Source of the DNA: Selaginella moellendorffii
Lineage: Eukaryota; Streptophyta; Lycopodiopsida; Selaginellales; Selaginellaceae
Direction: 5' to 3'
Length of the DNA: 64,000 nucleotides
NCBI RefSeq assembly: GCF_000143415.4
Contig: NW_003314343.1
Location: forward strand, 698,883 to 762,882
Below the pieces are notes generated by a model. It was given only the letters and a program-made list of their open reading frames with translations, was not told the DNA's origin and did not search any database. Positions 33,845-46,184 of the stretch are shown here, piece by piece. The position numbers were made by a program, and so were the translations under genes. Each line of letters begins with the position of its first letter. Within the stretch, counting starts at the first letter, position 1.

Positions 33845-34225
33845 CTTCTTATACTGCCACAACAGTAAGAGATTGATATTGCTGGTTCCTTTTTTAGTCC
33901 CTCTTGTTCAAGTGTTAGAAAATTGGGCTTAGCATTTATACTTAATTAGATGAATATAAAATAGGAACTTATTTTTCTGTTGAGCATACCTAGTCTGGCT
34001 TTTAGTTTTCTTTTGTTTTATTTTGCACTAGCTTAATAAAAACCTCTGTAATATTGAGTTTGGTCCATTAATATTCGTTAGGTGATAGTGTATTGTGTTT
34101 GTCAAGACACTCTTGCTATCATTTCCCCATGTATTGGTTCCATTCGGTCCAAATGTATAGTAAAGATAGTGGGTGATTAGGCATGGCCAACTAACCTAAG
34201 GCATAGTTTAGCTCTGTTTGTGTGC
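33845..34225 (+). mobile_element. LTR fragment, plus orientation
   Basis: The stretch shares the words GATATTGCTGGTTCC, AGTCCCTCTTGTT and GGCATAGTTTAGCT with the plus-oriented LTR at 44675-45348. It is diverged and lacks the right edge and primer site. Confidence 0.5.
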
Positions 34226-34905
34226 ATAGTTTAGTTTAATAAGGATAGACGCAGAACAAATATAGGCACGCAAGTAAAAGCTAGACTATGCCTTAAATTG
34301 GTTAGCCAACCTACTATCCCCCCCCCCCCGAGGAACACACATTTTGGGATTTCACCCCAAGCCTCCCTTAGTACTAGGAGTTAGTCTCTGGGACAAGCTT
34401 AAAATTTACTAAACATGGAATATCTCTAGATTGCAAATTTGAACACGAAACGAATACCATTGTATTTAGAACAATCTTTACATTCCGTAGATATGCCAAA
34501 TAAGCAAATTTAGACACTTTCCATAAATAACATTTAGGACCAGAATGAAACTAACACAAAGAGCATGATAGCGAGGGTGTTTGGCAACCACGGTAAGCTA
34601 TCATCCAACGATATTGAGAGACTAATCTCAATACGTAAAGGTTTTTGTCACTAGCCAGTGCAAGACACAACGAGACAGGAACTCCTTACCAGGCTAAGTA
34701 TGCTTAGCTAATAACACGTAAGAATTCCATCCTTATGCTCGTCTGGTTTAAGTACACTTGAAATGCCTAATTAACTCCACTAGCACAAAAGGGATTAATA
34801 AAGGGTCTAGCAATACCGACCTCTTACCATCATGGTAGTAAAGAAAAAATATCCGAAAGGACAATTGATATGTAACTTTTGATACCCAAAATCACATTCA
34901 TGACA
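34226..34905 (-). mobile_element. LTR fragment, minus orientation
   Basis: It contains the conserved block CACCCCAAGCCTCCCTTAGT and ATTCCGTAGATATGCCAAAT, shared with copies at about 42960, 44350 and 46550. Its right edge ends CACATTCATGACA, next to a purine-rich sequence on the minus strand (GAGGCGAGAG) that resembles a polypurine tract. It abuts the plus-oriented fragment head to head, creating an inverted repeat across about 34165-34316. Confidence 0.6.
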
Positions 34906-37900
34906 CTCTCGCCTCTTTAGGGAAGATTGACATCCTCGTCAATGCATACTCCAATCTAGACCACCAGCAAGGAAACAACTCTAGAAAAAGTTCACGGTGA
35001 TTACATTATGTAAGAAATGCACCAACTTAAATAAGTTAGGATAACCTCTTTGTCTAACGCAGATGCGCTACCAACTTAGACACCTTCCAGTCGTCGCCGA
35101 CAAAGAAATGATCAATGGAGTTAACCACCCTTGCTACTTTAGGTGTCACTAAATTTACAAAAGTGTGATACGCCCTTACCCGCAAGGACATAGAAAGAGA
35201 AGCCAGAGGCCCCAATCCTCTTGAGCAAATAAACTAAACCCATAGGTAAGGTTTAGATAGACTACTGTAAACAAGAAGTTAGAGTTGTTTACACAATTAT
35301 GCCTTTTTAACGGAATAAAGAACATTGACAAAGAGGTAGGTGATGTGACCAGTTGACAGTAGCTACCCCATGATTAGAGATTTCACCATGCACATGAAGT
35401 GCTGAAACCAATCTGCCTATATGGGCCAAACTCAAAGATCAATAGATGGACAATATCAAAGTTATAGACAATGATATCTTAGAGTCTTAATTATTAATGA
35501 TTAAATCTTATATTAGAACACAAAAGTATCCTAAAGAAGTTATTATCCGATAAACCAGTATCAAAGTATAGAAACCACCAAGATCTTTAAGGTTAAGATT
35601 ATAGGATTAACCATCCAACAAAATTCAATAGCAAGTGTATCATCAAGAAAACTCAATGATAAAACTTAACTATCAAAGATTTCAGATAGCATGCTAAAAA
35701 ACTTGCATAAGATAACTAAAAAAAATATAAAGTATCATTGATTAGCAAGCAAGATACTCGCAAATGTATTACCCAAAGGTAATAACATTCAATTTATCAA
35801 AACCAACTATAATAATAATCAACAAAACAGAATGAATATAGCAATATCAACAAACACTAGTTCATGCCAACTATCGCACTACCCAATCTGAATAGATCTT
35901 GGTCAATAATAGAAAGGAACTCAAGTTGCTTAAACAAGTGTCAACAACATCCTAATGATATCTCAAACTCAAGAGACCAATCCAAAGCAAACTATAAAGA
36001 ACTGTGGTATTGTAAAAAGGCATAAGCCATCAAAGAGAATAACTAACCATCATGAAAAATCATTAATCATCCCATCAAAAAGAGATATGTAGAATTATCA
36101 TCAAAGAAGGAATCCACCATCTCAAAGAACAGCGAATCATTCTGTATCAACAACAATTAAGCAAAATCTTTTGACAAGAATAATCAACCATATTAGATGA
36201 TGATCAATCATCACCAATAATTGCTAGATGCAAAAACCAACTTCAACATTGAAGCTAATGAGCCAAATATGTCTTCCCTTAACAACTCAAAACAAATAGA
36301 ACAATGAGTATAAAAACTCAAAGAACCAAAAGTTCAAAGAAGCATATAGCTAAGTCTTGTCTAATAATGATCATGAGTTTTGCATGAACTAACTTCAATG
36401 CTAAAGTAGAAATTATAGTGTAACCCACAATATCCTCCTCAACACATCCATAAGCCAAACTTCATAATACCAAAGCTGATGAAGAGAATATATGTATCAA
36501 TTCAAAAGCCAAACATAATGGAGCTATGTTTAATAAATTATCACTAAATAATCCTCCATGAATCCATCTTTTATAGCAAGATATAACTCACATTACAACA
36601 AGCACAAGAAGAATCATCAATGATCAATATATTCCAACTCAAATCCAATAAAGATTCAAACATTCTAATATTGATTACTAACTCTTCCTCTCATAAAGCT
36701 GACATAGTCCACAATTAAATCACTTTTCAAAGAAAAGCCAAAACTCAACCCCTACTAAATAATCTCGTCTAGAGCACACTAACTCAAACTTGCCAATTAG
36801 TTCGTTTGAACACCAATATAGTTGCTAACTAACAAATGCATGAATGCCAATAACATAAAGCCATAACCAAATCATCAACATTATCTTCATCGAAACTAAT
36901 AAAACTTAATATTAATATTGTCAATGACAAGGCATCATTTCAATGCCATCAACACCAATTATCACTCAAAGCTCTCTAGCAACCAAGCTAACCAAAGTTG
37001 ACAATACCTTAGTTAGTACCTGAGACTAATCCTTCAGAAAAATTCAATTACAGATAACACTTTATCAAGGAGTGAATCACCATATCCAAGACTCAATGAA
37101 ATTCAACACTACAAACTAAATGCAACCAAATGATATTGACAGAGGTAGAGTCGACATGCCAACATGGAAAACCCAAGTAAATCTAACGATATGATCCTTT
37201 GTAACACCATCTAGTAAAGCAAACCCATCATTAATAAATCTTCATCGAGTGAAGCAAGTGTCAACAGTCCTTGACAAAGTCTACAAGTAATCACTAGTTG
37301 TAAAGCAACTAACAATCACTCTTTAATTTGCCTTCACAAGACCCAAACACTAAACTCATGTTATCGAGTTATATATTTGTCCAACATGAATGTAATACCC
37401 CAAGTACAAGATAAAGGTTCATGGGCAAACACGAACTAAATGACCACTTGAATCCAACTCAACCGCGATAAGCTCACCAACTTGTCTAGCCAATAGCTCT
37501 GAGCATGCCTTGAAGAGAGTAGCTATGCATGATCAATAATTAGTCGAAACTAAAGTGAAGACTATGAGATAGACTCATATTGGTACACAACCTCCTCATA
37601 GACAAAGCTATAATATGGGTAACATCTCAAACTCAAACAACTAAGTTGGACATCACTATCCTCAACCAAGGTGTAGGGCTACCAAGACCAAATTAAGATC
37701 AGTGAGAGCTCACTACTCTCATAAAGTTTAATGAAATGTAATGTGCAACCTGCCACCAAACACAACGCTACAGAAGAAAAGCACAAGGGTCACCCTTTTT
37801 AGAAAAGCGTAACAACCACTTTTATACACTAACTTCAGACTTTATTCAACTCAATTGCCTTAGCCCCAAAAGTCAACATCCCTTTCAGGCCATATCATAC

Positions 37901-40260
37901 AAATTACATACTAAGGTTTAAACTAACTAAAGTCAACTCCAACCCTTTCACTAGTTTGTATTAACTTACGAAAACAGAATGGTTTTTGAGCAAAATGATG
38001 AATAGATCAGCCATTGGAAAAGTCTAAGAAAATTTGTGGAAAGTCACAGAATACAAACTTTCAAAACTCAATCAACTTCTTCTTACCTACAACTTCACAT
38101 AGATTCACCTTAACATTAATTCTCATGACCCATAGTATGCTTAAGTATTGAACATCATGCTTATATTTCCAATATCTAACACTAACATCCGCAAAATGCA
38201 AAATGAACATCCAAGGTTTGATCACGAAGACTATATCTTCGAATATCCACATTGCACTAACACTTTTCTTCAATCACTTTCAAGATCCAATATGAAGCCC
38301 AAACACTAACAAAAAAATGGCATGAAAAATCAAACTCTAAGGAAAAACTCCTCATCACTTGAAACAATAATGCCACTTCCACTAACACAAGTGCTAGTGA
38401 TGTCAATGCTTTAACTACACACTTTCTCTATCTAACAATCTACTCCAAGTGTTAACAGAGTAACTGATAAGCTATAGCAAGTGAATGTTATAACCTTTTC
38501 TAACACCTCACCCTCAAGGAAACAAAGTACCAACATAAGCTTAGCATAATTGATTATTATCGAGAATCAAGTCAAAGCTACTACAATGCTACTATTTGTA
38601 AGTAAACTAGCTTCACTATCAACCAATTTGGGGTTGATCATCATTTATCCAAGTAACTTCGTAAACACATCATTCATTATCACATGGATATAATATAAAT
38701 ATCACAATGATTTAATCATCAATTAAGCAACACCACGAGCAACACCTATATCATTAATTCAAAGGTTTATGTGACTATCAAGTGCCAACTCAATTCGACA
38801 AAATGTAACATAAATACCACACTTCACCGATAGAAATTTATAACATCCAACACCACTAACTTTTATTCACAACACGAACAAACTCATGCCACTCTCTTTC
38901 CGACCAAACTCAAAATTAATCCAACACCAAACTACTCAAAAAGCAATAGTGTAACACACTTTATCTTTCTCCCCTTAAACTAATTGAAAAAAGGGGCAAT
39001 TGCTTGATGAGAGAGCCCTTAGTAGCTTTATCCCCCAAAATTCCAAGAATCCACAGTGACAGTATATCCAAATTTCATCCCATAATTACATGCACTACAC
39101 TCACCCCCCCTTTAGAGATGTAAATGTCCTTATTGACTATTGACTAATAACCTCTACTGAGCCAAGGGGAACTAACACCTCCATTTCTGCATTAAATTTA
39201 CCAATCCTTTTTATTGTGTAAATTAGCTATTCCATATGAGGCAACTAGTCATCCACCCATACTGCAGTCCCACAATGGATACTTTCGTCCGTGGATACTC
39301 CACACATGAGGAAGGACATACTCATGGATGCCCAATGCATATGATTTCAAATTTAGGGGTAGGAATATACCTTGCTCAAGGGTATATTATACTTTTAAGT
39401 AGCCACTAATAAATGGGAATCGAATTCGTGCCATTTGCTCTCACTTTATCTCTTTCCCTTTAAGCCAACTAGAAAAGGGGCAATTGCTTGATAAGAGAGC
39501 TCTTAGTGGCTATTTTATCTTTATTTATCCCCTAAGGTTCCAAAGATCCATGGTGACAGTATATCCAAATCTCATCCCATGATCATATGCACTACAAATA
39601 ACAAGGTTCCCCAGAAAAAAATTAAGCATTGCAACCCAAATCTTCAATAGCAAGCCTAAACAAAATGGTTTAGCGCTTCACCACTATCTATCCCATAACT
39701 CACCACTTGTAAAACCACTATAACTAACATGTATCAAGCTAAGGACTCTTGATTGCATAATGTGAACACGAGCAATGAGTTAACACCTCGTTGCAAATCA
39801 TCTCTCTAAAAAGAGAAGATGATTTATGTGTTTGACCCGTCGTCCTTGATAACTCTCTTTTTGGTCTTATCTTTGACTAAACCTCAAGCTTGCATTCACA
39901 CTATTTTCAGTCTAATCCAAGAAAAGTTTATGAGAGAGCATAGCAATCACTATTTGAATCAATAGACTAATCCTTATAGTCTTGATTGATCCACTCATAA
40001 TCATGCTTAAGAAGGATTCATTAGTGCTATATTAAACAGCTATGAACTAGCCTATTTACCACTTATAGCAAACCTAGGGGAAGTTTACTTTCACCCATGG
40101 TACATGGAACAATTCATGGAACCACCGATAGGTTAATATTAATCTTGCAAACTCAAAGTGTAACCTTGAGTTGCTAATGTGCCTCACTCACAAGCCCAAG
40201 CACAAACTCGTGCTAACAGAGCATCTCAGTCCATCTTATAAGCCCAAGAGCAGGCTCACA
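34906..40260. other. Long ORF-free, A/C-rich decayed repeat region
   Basis: About 5.3 kb without any long open frame. The plus strand has visibly more C than G in much of it (for example around 36.6 and 37.1 kb). A minus-strand stretch around 35155-35040 can be read as short protein-like sequence (VNSIDHFFVGDDWKVSKLVA), suggesting an eroded retrotransposon interior, but no domain is certain. A duplicated segment is listed separately. Confidence 0.4.
38952..39595. repeat. Pair of direct repeats about 490 bp apart
   Basis: Segments 38952-39101 and 39441-39595 share AAAAGGGGCAATTGCTTGAT, GAGAGCYCTTAGT and GTGACAGTATATCCAAAT. They may be the two LTRs of a very small element or a segmental duplication. 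Confidence 0.65.
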
Positions 40261-40264
40261 TAAT

Positions 40265-40985
40265 ATGGTACTAAAGTTACTAAATCCATACCCAAGGAAC
40301 GAATATGAAGCTTTTGCACCAAAACATGTACCCACTCGGATCATCATTTTCATCTCTGTGTATACAACAAGATTAGTTGCCCAATCTCATTGGATAGTAT
40401 TTACTGAGACGTATTTTCTAATACCAAATGTAGTGCATGTGGTTTTTACCCTTTATCCTATGGTGATTTACCATAGGATAACATCACAAAGTGGAACCTA
40501 AACCCTCCATATGCCACATGTCACATGCCATGTGTCCAAAAGACAGTGGTACGGAACCTTAGTTTTAAGGCCTTGGGCCACTGGATGAAAGAATGGTGCC
40601 AAACTCCTAAGCATGGAGCCCAGGAGTAATGGAATTGGACCACGGAGCAACTCCCAAGCATACAGCCCAAGGAGCGAAGGGACAGAAGCACAGAGTGACT
40701 TGGAATAATCCTAAAGTATCAAACATCCCAATGCCAGGACTAGCACGCAAAATGAAGTTAAATGAAGTTTGGCACTATTTCAGCATACCAATGGTTTAAC
40801 GCAAGGATATAGGTACTCCACCAACTAGCATAAAATGGAACTTGGGCTTAGACCCAAGTGTGAGACACAAAATCCCTAGGCCCCAAAGTGGAGCTGGAAG
40901 GGCACCACGTGGTAGTGGCCGAAGCAAAAGCCAAACGAGTGTAACACGTTTGGACTAAAAGCTCCGACTTGAAAGGTCGAGAGCG
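40265..40985 (-). mobile_element. LTR and leader fragment, minus orientation
   Basis: The LTR edge TGTAGTGCATGTGG starts at 40429. It is preceded by CTAATACCAAA, a mutated complement of the initiator-Met tRNA primer site. Sequence 40265-40428 matches the leader at 45362-45490 in reverse orientation. The LTR body carries a short hairpin (CCTATGGTGATTTACCATAGG at 40457-40477). Confidence 0.6.
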
Positions 40986-41094
40986 GGAGTGGAACTCCCA
41001 ACAAAGTGCTTGAGGAATGAGCACGAAGCGAGCCATAAGTGAGGCTCTAAAAAGGGACCCGAAAGGACCAACACATGACACGTGGAAGTGTCTG

Positions 41095-41590
41095 AGATGG
41101 AGTCCGAGGCAGACCCGAGGTGGAGTCCGAGATGGACCCGAAGTGGAGTCCGATATGGAGTCCGAGATGGAATCCGAGATGGACCCGAAGTGAAGTCCGA
41201 TATGGAGTCTGAGATGGAGTCCGAGATGGACCCCAAATGGAGTCCAATATGGAGTCTGAGATGGAGTCCGAAATGGAGTCCGAGATGGAGTCCGAGATAG
41301 AGTCCGATATGGAGTCCGATATGGAGTCCAAGATGGATTCCGAGATGGAGTCCGATATGGAGTTCGAGATGGAGTCCGAGATGGACCGAAATGGAGTCTG
41401 AGATGGACCCGAGATAGAGTCCGAGATGGACCCGAGATGGAGTCCGAGATGGATCCGAGGTGGAGTCTGAGATGGACCCGAGGTGGAGTCCGAGATGGAG
41501 TCCGAGATGGAACCGAGACCGGGACCGGGACTGAGACCGAGATCGAGACCGAGACCGAGACCGAGACCGAGTCCGAGTCCGAGTTTGAGT
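41095..41590. repeat. Minisatellite array, GAGATGGAGTCC-type units
   Basis: About forty degenerate 12-bp units, GAGATGGAGTCC mixed with GAGATGGACCC, end in shorter GAGACC/GAGTCC hexamers. Open frames of (MESE)n or (SISD)n type on the two strands are by-products of the repeat, not genes. A second array of the same unit lies at 43655-43930. Confidence 0.9.
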
Positions 41591-41640
41591 CCGAATACTA
41601 ATACAGGCAGTTGGGTGAAAGCCCAAAGCGATCATCCCCC

Positions 41641-41918
41641 AGGGGGGGGGGGGGGGGGGGGGGCTTCCCGGGGATTCCAAAAATTTATAGGGGAGAATGT
41701 GGGGGTTTGAACCCCACGGGGACCATTTTGTGCCGAGAAAGCCCTTTTTTCCCCCGGGGGGCAAAACCCAGTGGGGGGGGAAGGCCTTACCCCCGGGAAA
41801 CTCCCAAAAAAAAGGGAANNNNNNNNNNNNNNNNNNNNNNNNNNNNNNNNNNNNNNNNNNNNNNNNNNNNNNNNNNNNNNNNNNNNNNNNNNNNNNNNNN
41901 NNNNNNNNNNNNNNNNNN
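41641..41918. other. Low-quality sequence and 100-N assembly gap
   Basis: A run of about 20 G at 41644 is followed by homopolymer-rich sequence, then exactly 100 N at 41819-41918. Bases in 41641-41818 look unreliable and the gap size is probably nominal. Confidence 0.95.
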
Positions 41919-42780
41919 AGGCCAGTTTAGCCCAGGCAGGCCAGACCCAGTGTTGGGTGATGAGCTGACCACTGGGAAGTCCAAGACTAGAGTGAACACG
42001 GACCGACAAGCTGGGTAGCTTGGTGAAGTGTTCAAGAGCCGGTTCTAGTTCCCCCGGGAGATCGACTGGCCGATGCTCCCAGTCCAAGCGTGGGTGGCAC
42101 TACCTACTTGGATACCAGGCGTGGCTCAACGGAACCTCACTCTAAGCCCATGGCTAGAGCACCCAAGGGCGGAAGGCGGGGAGAGTACCCAGGTGGCTCG
42201 CGTAAGGCCACTCCGAAATGTTGTCCCAAAGGCCCAGACTATGGAAAGGAAGAGGAGCAGTCCTCTGGGGCAGTGACCAAGGACGCAGTCGTGTAGTGAG
42301 GAAGTCCCAGAGGACCGTGGGACTTAGTGGTCGAGCCTGTGGGCCTCGATCCAGTGGCAGTGTTGGCAAACACGGCCAAGGGCAGAAAGGGACTTAGTGG
42401 GGACTGACAGAGGGATATTGGGGAAGGCTATTCCCCTTGTCGGTGGGCATCCTAAGGATGCTAAGGAGTGGATCTGAGATGACCAATCACGGAGGGTTTG
42501 CCTAGTCTTGGAGAGCTAAGACTGTGATGCAAGTGGTATTGGACTACTAGTGTGGCAAAGGTGATTGGGCATGGCTTTAGCGTAACAAGCTGCCATGTTG
42601 GTGGTACCTTTGAGTGTCGGTCATGGGATCGGACACGTGGAGCACTTGGACCAAGTGCAAATGTTGAGTGGCATGGATGCCATTCTCGAGGCTAGCAAGT
42701 CCCAAGTCCTGAATTGGACTTATGGAGGTTTTGAATGAGACTCCTCCAAGTGGTCGGAGGTGTGGTTAAGTGACTAAAGT
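41919..42780. other. GC-rich unassigned segment
   Basis: This segment is markedly GC-richer than its surroundings, with short open frames but no recognised domain. It probably belongs to the interior of an LTR element, because LTR fragments lie on both sides. Confidence 0.35.
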
Positions 42781-43535
42781 AGAATGGAAAATTTAGTCGT
42801 TTACACCAAGTCGGACGCAAAACAAAGACAGCCACGCAAGCAAGTAAAAGCTAGATTATACCTTAGGTTAGTCGGCTATGCTTGACTTATCCACTATCCC
42901 TACTATACATTTGGATCCCCCCACAATGCTCCCCCCACCCCCCCCCAGCCCCCACCCCCCGCCCTCCAGGAGTAGACGCTTTGGGCTTTCACCCCAAGCC
43001 TCCCTTAGTACCAGGAGTTAGTCTCTAGGACAAGCTTGAAACTTACTAAATATGGAATATCCCTAGATTGTGCATTTTGACACAAGATGAACATTAGGAT
43101 AATCTTTACATTCTGTAGATATGCCAAATAAGCAAATATAGACACTTTCCATAAATAGCATTTAGGACCGGAATAAGACTAACACAAAGGGCATGATAGG
43201 GAGGGTGTTTAGCAGACACAGTAAGCTATCATCCAACAATATTAAAAAACTAATCTCAATATGCAAGGGTTCTAGTCACTAGTTAGTGCAAAACAAACGA
43301 GACAAGAACTCATTACCAGGCTAAGTATGCTTAGCTAATAACACATAGGAATTTTTCAATGAAGATTAGAACATCGTCAATATATAAGATAACAAATATG
43401 TCCAAACTAGCATAAGAGGGACTGATAAAGGGTTCAACAATATCGACCTTCTACCGTCATGGCAGTAAGGAAAGAATATCCAAAAGAACAGTTGATAGGT
43501 AACTTTCGATACCCGAAGTCACATTCGCGACAAAA
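42780..43535 (-). mobile_element. LTR fragment, minus orientation
   Basis: It shares the CACCCCAAGCCTCCCTTAGT block and TAGATATGCCAAATAAGCAA with the other copies and ends with CGAAGTCACATTCGCGACA. A C-rich homopolymer stretch at about 42917-42965 sits where other copies also have poly-C. Confidence 0.65.
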
Positions 43536-43654
43536 GCTCTGACTTGAAAAGTCAAGAGCAGGAGTGGAACTCTCAATGAAGTGCTCAAGGAACAAGCACA
43601 AAGCAAGCAATAAGTGAAAGAAACACAAAAGGACCAACATATGACATTTGGAAG

Positions 43655-43930
43655 TGTCGAGATAGAGTCTGAGATGGACCCGAGATGGAATCTGAGATGG
43701 AGTCTGAGATGGACTTGAAATGGAGTCTGAGATGGACCTGAGATGGAGTCCAAGATGGAGTTCGAGATGGATCTAAGATGGAGTCCGAGATGGACTTGAG
43801 ATAGAGTCCGAGATGGAACCAAGATGGATTTCGAGATGGAACCGAGACCAAGACCGAGACCAAGTTTGAGTTCGAGTCTGAGTCTGAGTCCGAGTCCGAG
43901 TCCGAGTTTGAGTCCGAATCTGAATCCGAA
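43655..43930. repeat. Second minisatellite array of the same unit
   Basis: Degenerate GAGATGGAGTCYGAGATGGA repeats are followed by GAGTCCGAG hexamers and then AATACTAATACAGGC. The same tail follows the 41-kb array, so the minisatellite is a component of the repeat family. Confidence 0.85.
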
Positions 43931-43983
43931 TACTAATACAGGCTATTGGGTGAATGCCTAAAGCAATCGTCCCCCTGGGGGGG

Positions 43984-44670
43984 TGTAGTGCACCTGAATT
44001 TGGAGCTGAACTCCAAGCCCGTTGCATTACAAAACGAGGGTTTGGTACAATCCCATGAGCACCAGCTCCCCGTATCCAGCACCTGCACGCAAAATGGTGT
44101 CAGACGGAGTTTGGCACAATTTTAGCATACTGGTGGCCTAACACAAGGAGGAGGGTACTCCACCGACTAGAGCAGCATGGAGCTTGAGCTTAGACCCAAG
44201 CTGGACGCAGAACAAGGAGCGACACAGCCCAGTGGGAGCCAAATTAATGTCTCAAGTGGTCAGACATGCATTCCAACTACTATCCCTACTATACATTTGG
44301 AACCCCCCATAGCACCCGCCCTTTGAGGAACACATGCTTTGGGCTTTCACCCCAAGCTTCCCTTAATATCAGGAGTTAGTCTCTGGGACAAGCTCGAAAT
44401 TTACTAAATATGGAATGGCGCTAGATTGTGAATTTGGATACGGGACGAACACCATTGTGTTCAAGTCAATCTCTACATTCCGTAGATATGCCAAATGAGG
44501 AAATCTAGACACTTTCCATAAATAGCATTTGGGACCGAAATGAGACTAGCACCAAGGGCATGATAGCGAGGGTGTTTGGTAGACATGGTAAGCTATCATC
44601 TAATGAATATTGAGGGACTAGTCTCAATATCGTGGGGGTTCCCAACACTAGCAAGCGCAAGTCAGCATCA
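43984..44670 (-). mobile_element. LTR, minus orientation
   Basis: It starts TGTAGTGCACCTGAATTTGG and contains the CACCCCAAGC block. It is interrupted at about 44671 by the plus-oriented LTR. The first 330 bp closely match 46198-46520. Confidence 0.65.
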
Positions 44671-44674
44671 TGAT

Positions 44675-45361
44675 TGTTGCGAATGTGACTTCAAGTATCG
44701 AAAGTTATCTATCGGCCAGTCCTTACAGACACTCTTACCTTACTACCACGATGGCAGAAGGTCGGTATTGCTGGACCCTTTATCAGTCCCTCTTGTGCTA
44801 GTGGAGTTATGGGGGGTTCCAAATGTATAATAGGGATAGTGGGTAGGTCGGGCATGGCTGACTAATCTGAGGCATAGTTTAGCTTTCACTTGTGTGGCTG
44901 TCTTTGTTCTGCGTCCGGCCTGGGTCTAAGCCCAAGTTCCATTCCATTCTAGTTGGTGGAGTACCCATATCCTCGCATTAGGCCACCGGTATGCCGAAAT
45001 AGCGCCAGACTCCATTTGGCTCCGTTTTGTGTGCTGGTCCTGGCATTGGGATGCTGGTTGCTCCAGGACTGTTCTAAGTCGCTCCGGGCTCCTGTCCCTT
45101 CGCTCCTTGGGCTGTATGCTCGAGAGTCGCTCCGTGGTCCGGTTCCGTCACTCCTTAGCTCCATGCTTGGGAGTTTGGCACTGTTCCTTTGTTCAGTGGC
45201 CCAAGGCCCTGAACCTCGGGTTCCACACCACATTCCTTTGGACATGTGGCATTTGTCATGTGGCACAAAGAGGGTTTAGGTTTTGCTTCGTGGTATTATC
45301 CTATGGTAAATCACCATAGGATAAAGGGTCAAAACCACGTGCGCTACATTTGGTATCAGAG
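44675..45361 (+). mobile_element. LTR plus initiator-tRNA primer binding site, plus orientation
   Basis: The LTR runs from TGTTGCGAATGTGAC (44675) to GTGCGCTACA (45348), so it has TG...CA ends and is about 674 bp long. After two bases comes TGGTATCAGAG (45351-45361), the standard primer site for initiator-Met tRNA. The element is cut off about 130 bp later, where minus-strand gag sequence begins. Confidence 0.75.
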
Positions 45362-45480
45362 GATGAATCTCGGCGAGTACTATCCAATGAGATTAAGCAA
45401 CTAGTCTTGTTGCATATGCAGAGATGAAAACGATGATCCGAGTGGGTACACGTTTTGGTGCAAAGGCTTCGCAATTGTTC

Positions 45481-46006
45481 CTTAGGTATGTCTGCCCCTT
45501 TTCAGCACAACCTGGTGCCACTAAGTCTTGGCATGATCGATGAGAAAGGATTGTGCATATGCAACTTTCGTACAATCATCTACGTCTGCCGCTATGAAAT
45601 ATTTTTCCATATCGTAGACCTAGTCTTCCAAAACTTGATAGTCCCGCATGCCTCTGAAGTTGGGTGGTTTTGGAGGCTTGAACTTTGAAACTCGTGCAAC
45701 CAGGGGCAACTGTAGAACTTCATCATCCTTAGAACTTGAGGAGGAATCCGGTTGTTTAGGCTTAGCTAGTTTAGCTACCTCAACTTCTTTCTTCCTCTTC
45801 TTGTTCTCCTTCTTCAATTTGCGAATCTCCCTTCGCAAATTCTCGATCTCGACTTCTTGAGCCGTACACTACAACGCCGCAGCATCTAGCTCTTCCTCTT
45901 TTGACTCAGCCTCAGTCTCTTCTGCAGCATCTCTAGCAAGAGTTTCCTCCTCTCGATTCGCCCGTCTAGAGGTTTCAGCATTATCAGCATGGTTCCTTTT
46001 CACCAT
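45481..46006 (-). pseudogene. LTR-retrotransposon gag remnant
   Basis: From an ATG at 46006 the minus strand reads an acidic segment, a charged coiled coil (EIENLRREIRKLKKENKKRK), then KFKPPKPPNFRGMRDYQVLE and YFIAADVDDCTKVAYAQSFL. This is the usual layout of plant gag proteins, with a conserved hydrophobic block before a WW-like motif. It is broken by three TAG stops. It lies downstream of the minus-oriented primer site at 46195-46185, so it belongs to the element whose LTR starts at 46198. Confidence 0.65.
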
Positions 46007-46184
46007 CCCGCTAGCTGCATGCATGCCTCTATCAGTAACTGAACATGCTTACAACGTTCTTACCAAATGGTGTAATCCAACTAATCCTACACAGGTCGCT
46101 TCGGATTTACTAGAAAAGTCTCTGCATATGCAACTTGAGTCAGAAAATCTGACAAAAGTTGGATAGGAATCACTGAGACAATTC

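Noticed and set aside
41095-41590. Regularly repeated units considered as a CRISPR array
   Set aside because: There are no unique spacers between repeats, the units are contiguous 12-mers, and the context is a plant nuclear genome.
41047-41764. Long minus-strand open frames rich in SISDS and RTRTRSRS
   Set aside because: They are translations of the 12-bp minisatellite and its hexamer tail. Frames stay open on both strands because of the repeat, and no domain is present.
45351-45361. TGGTATCAGAG considered as part of a tRNA gene
   Set aside because: It is only the 11-base complement of the tRNA 3' end next to an LTR edge. No tRNA arms surround it.
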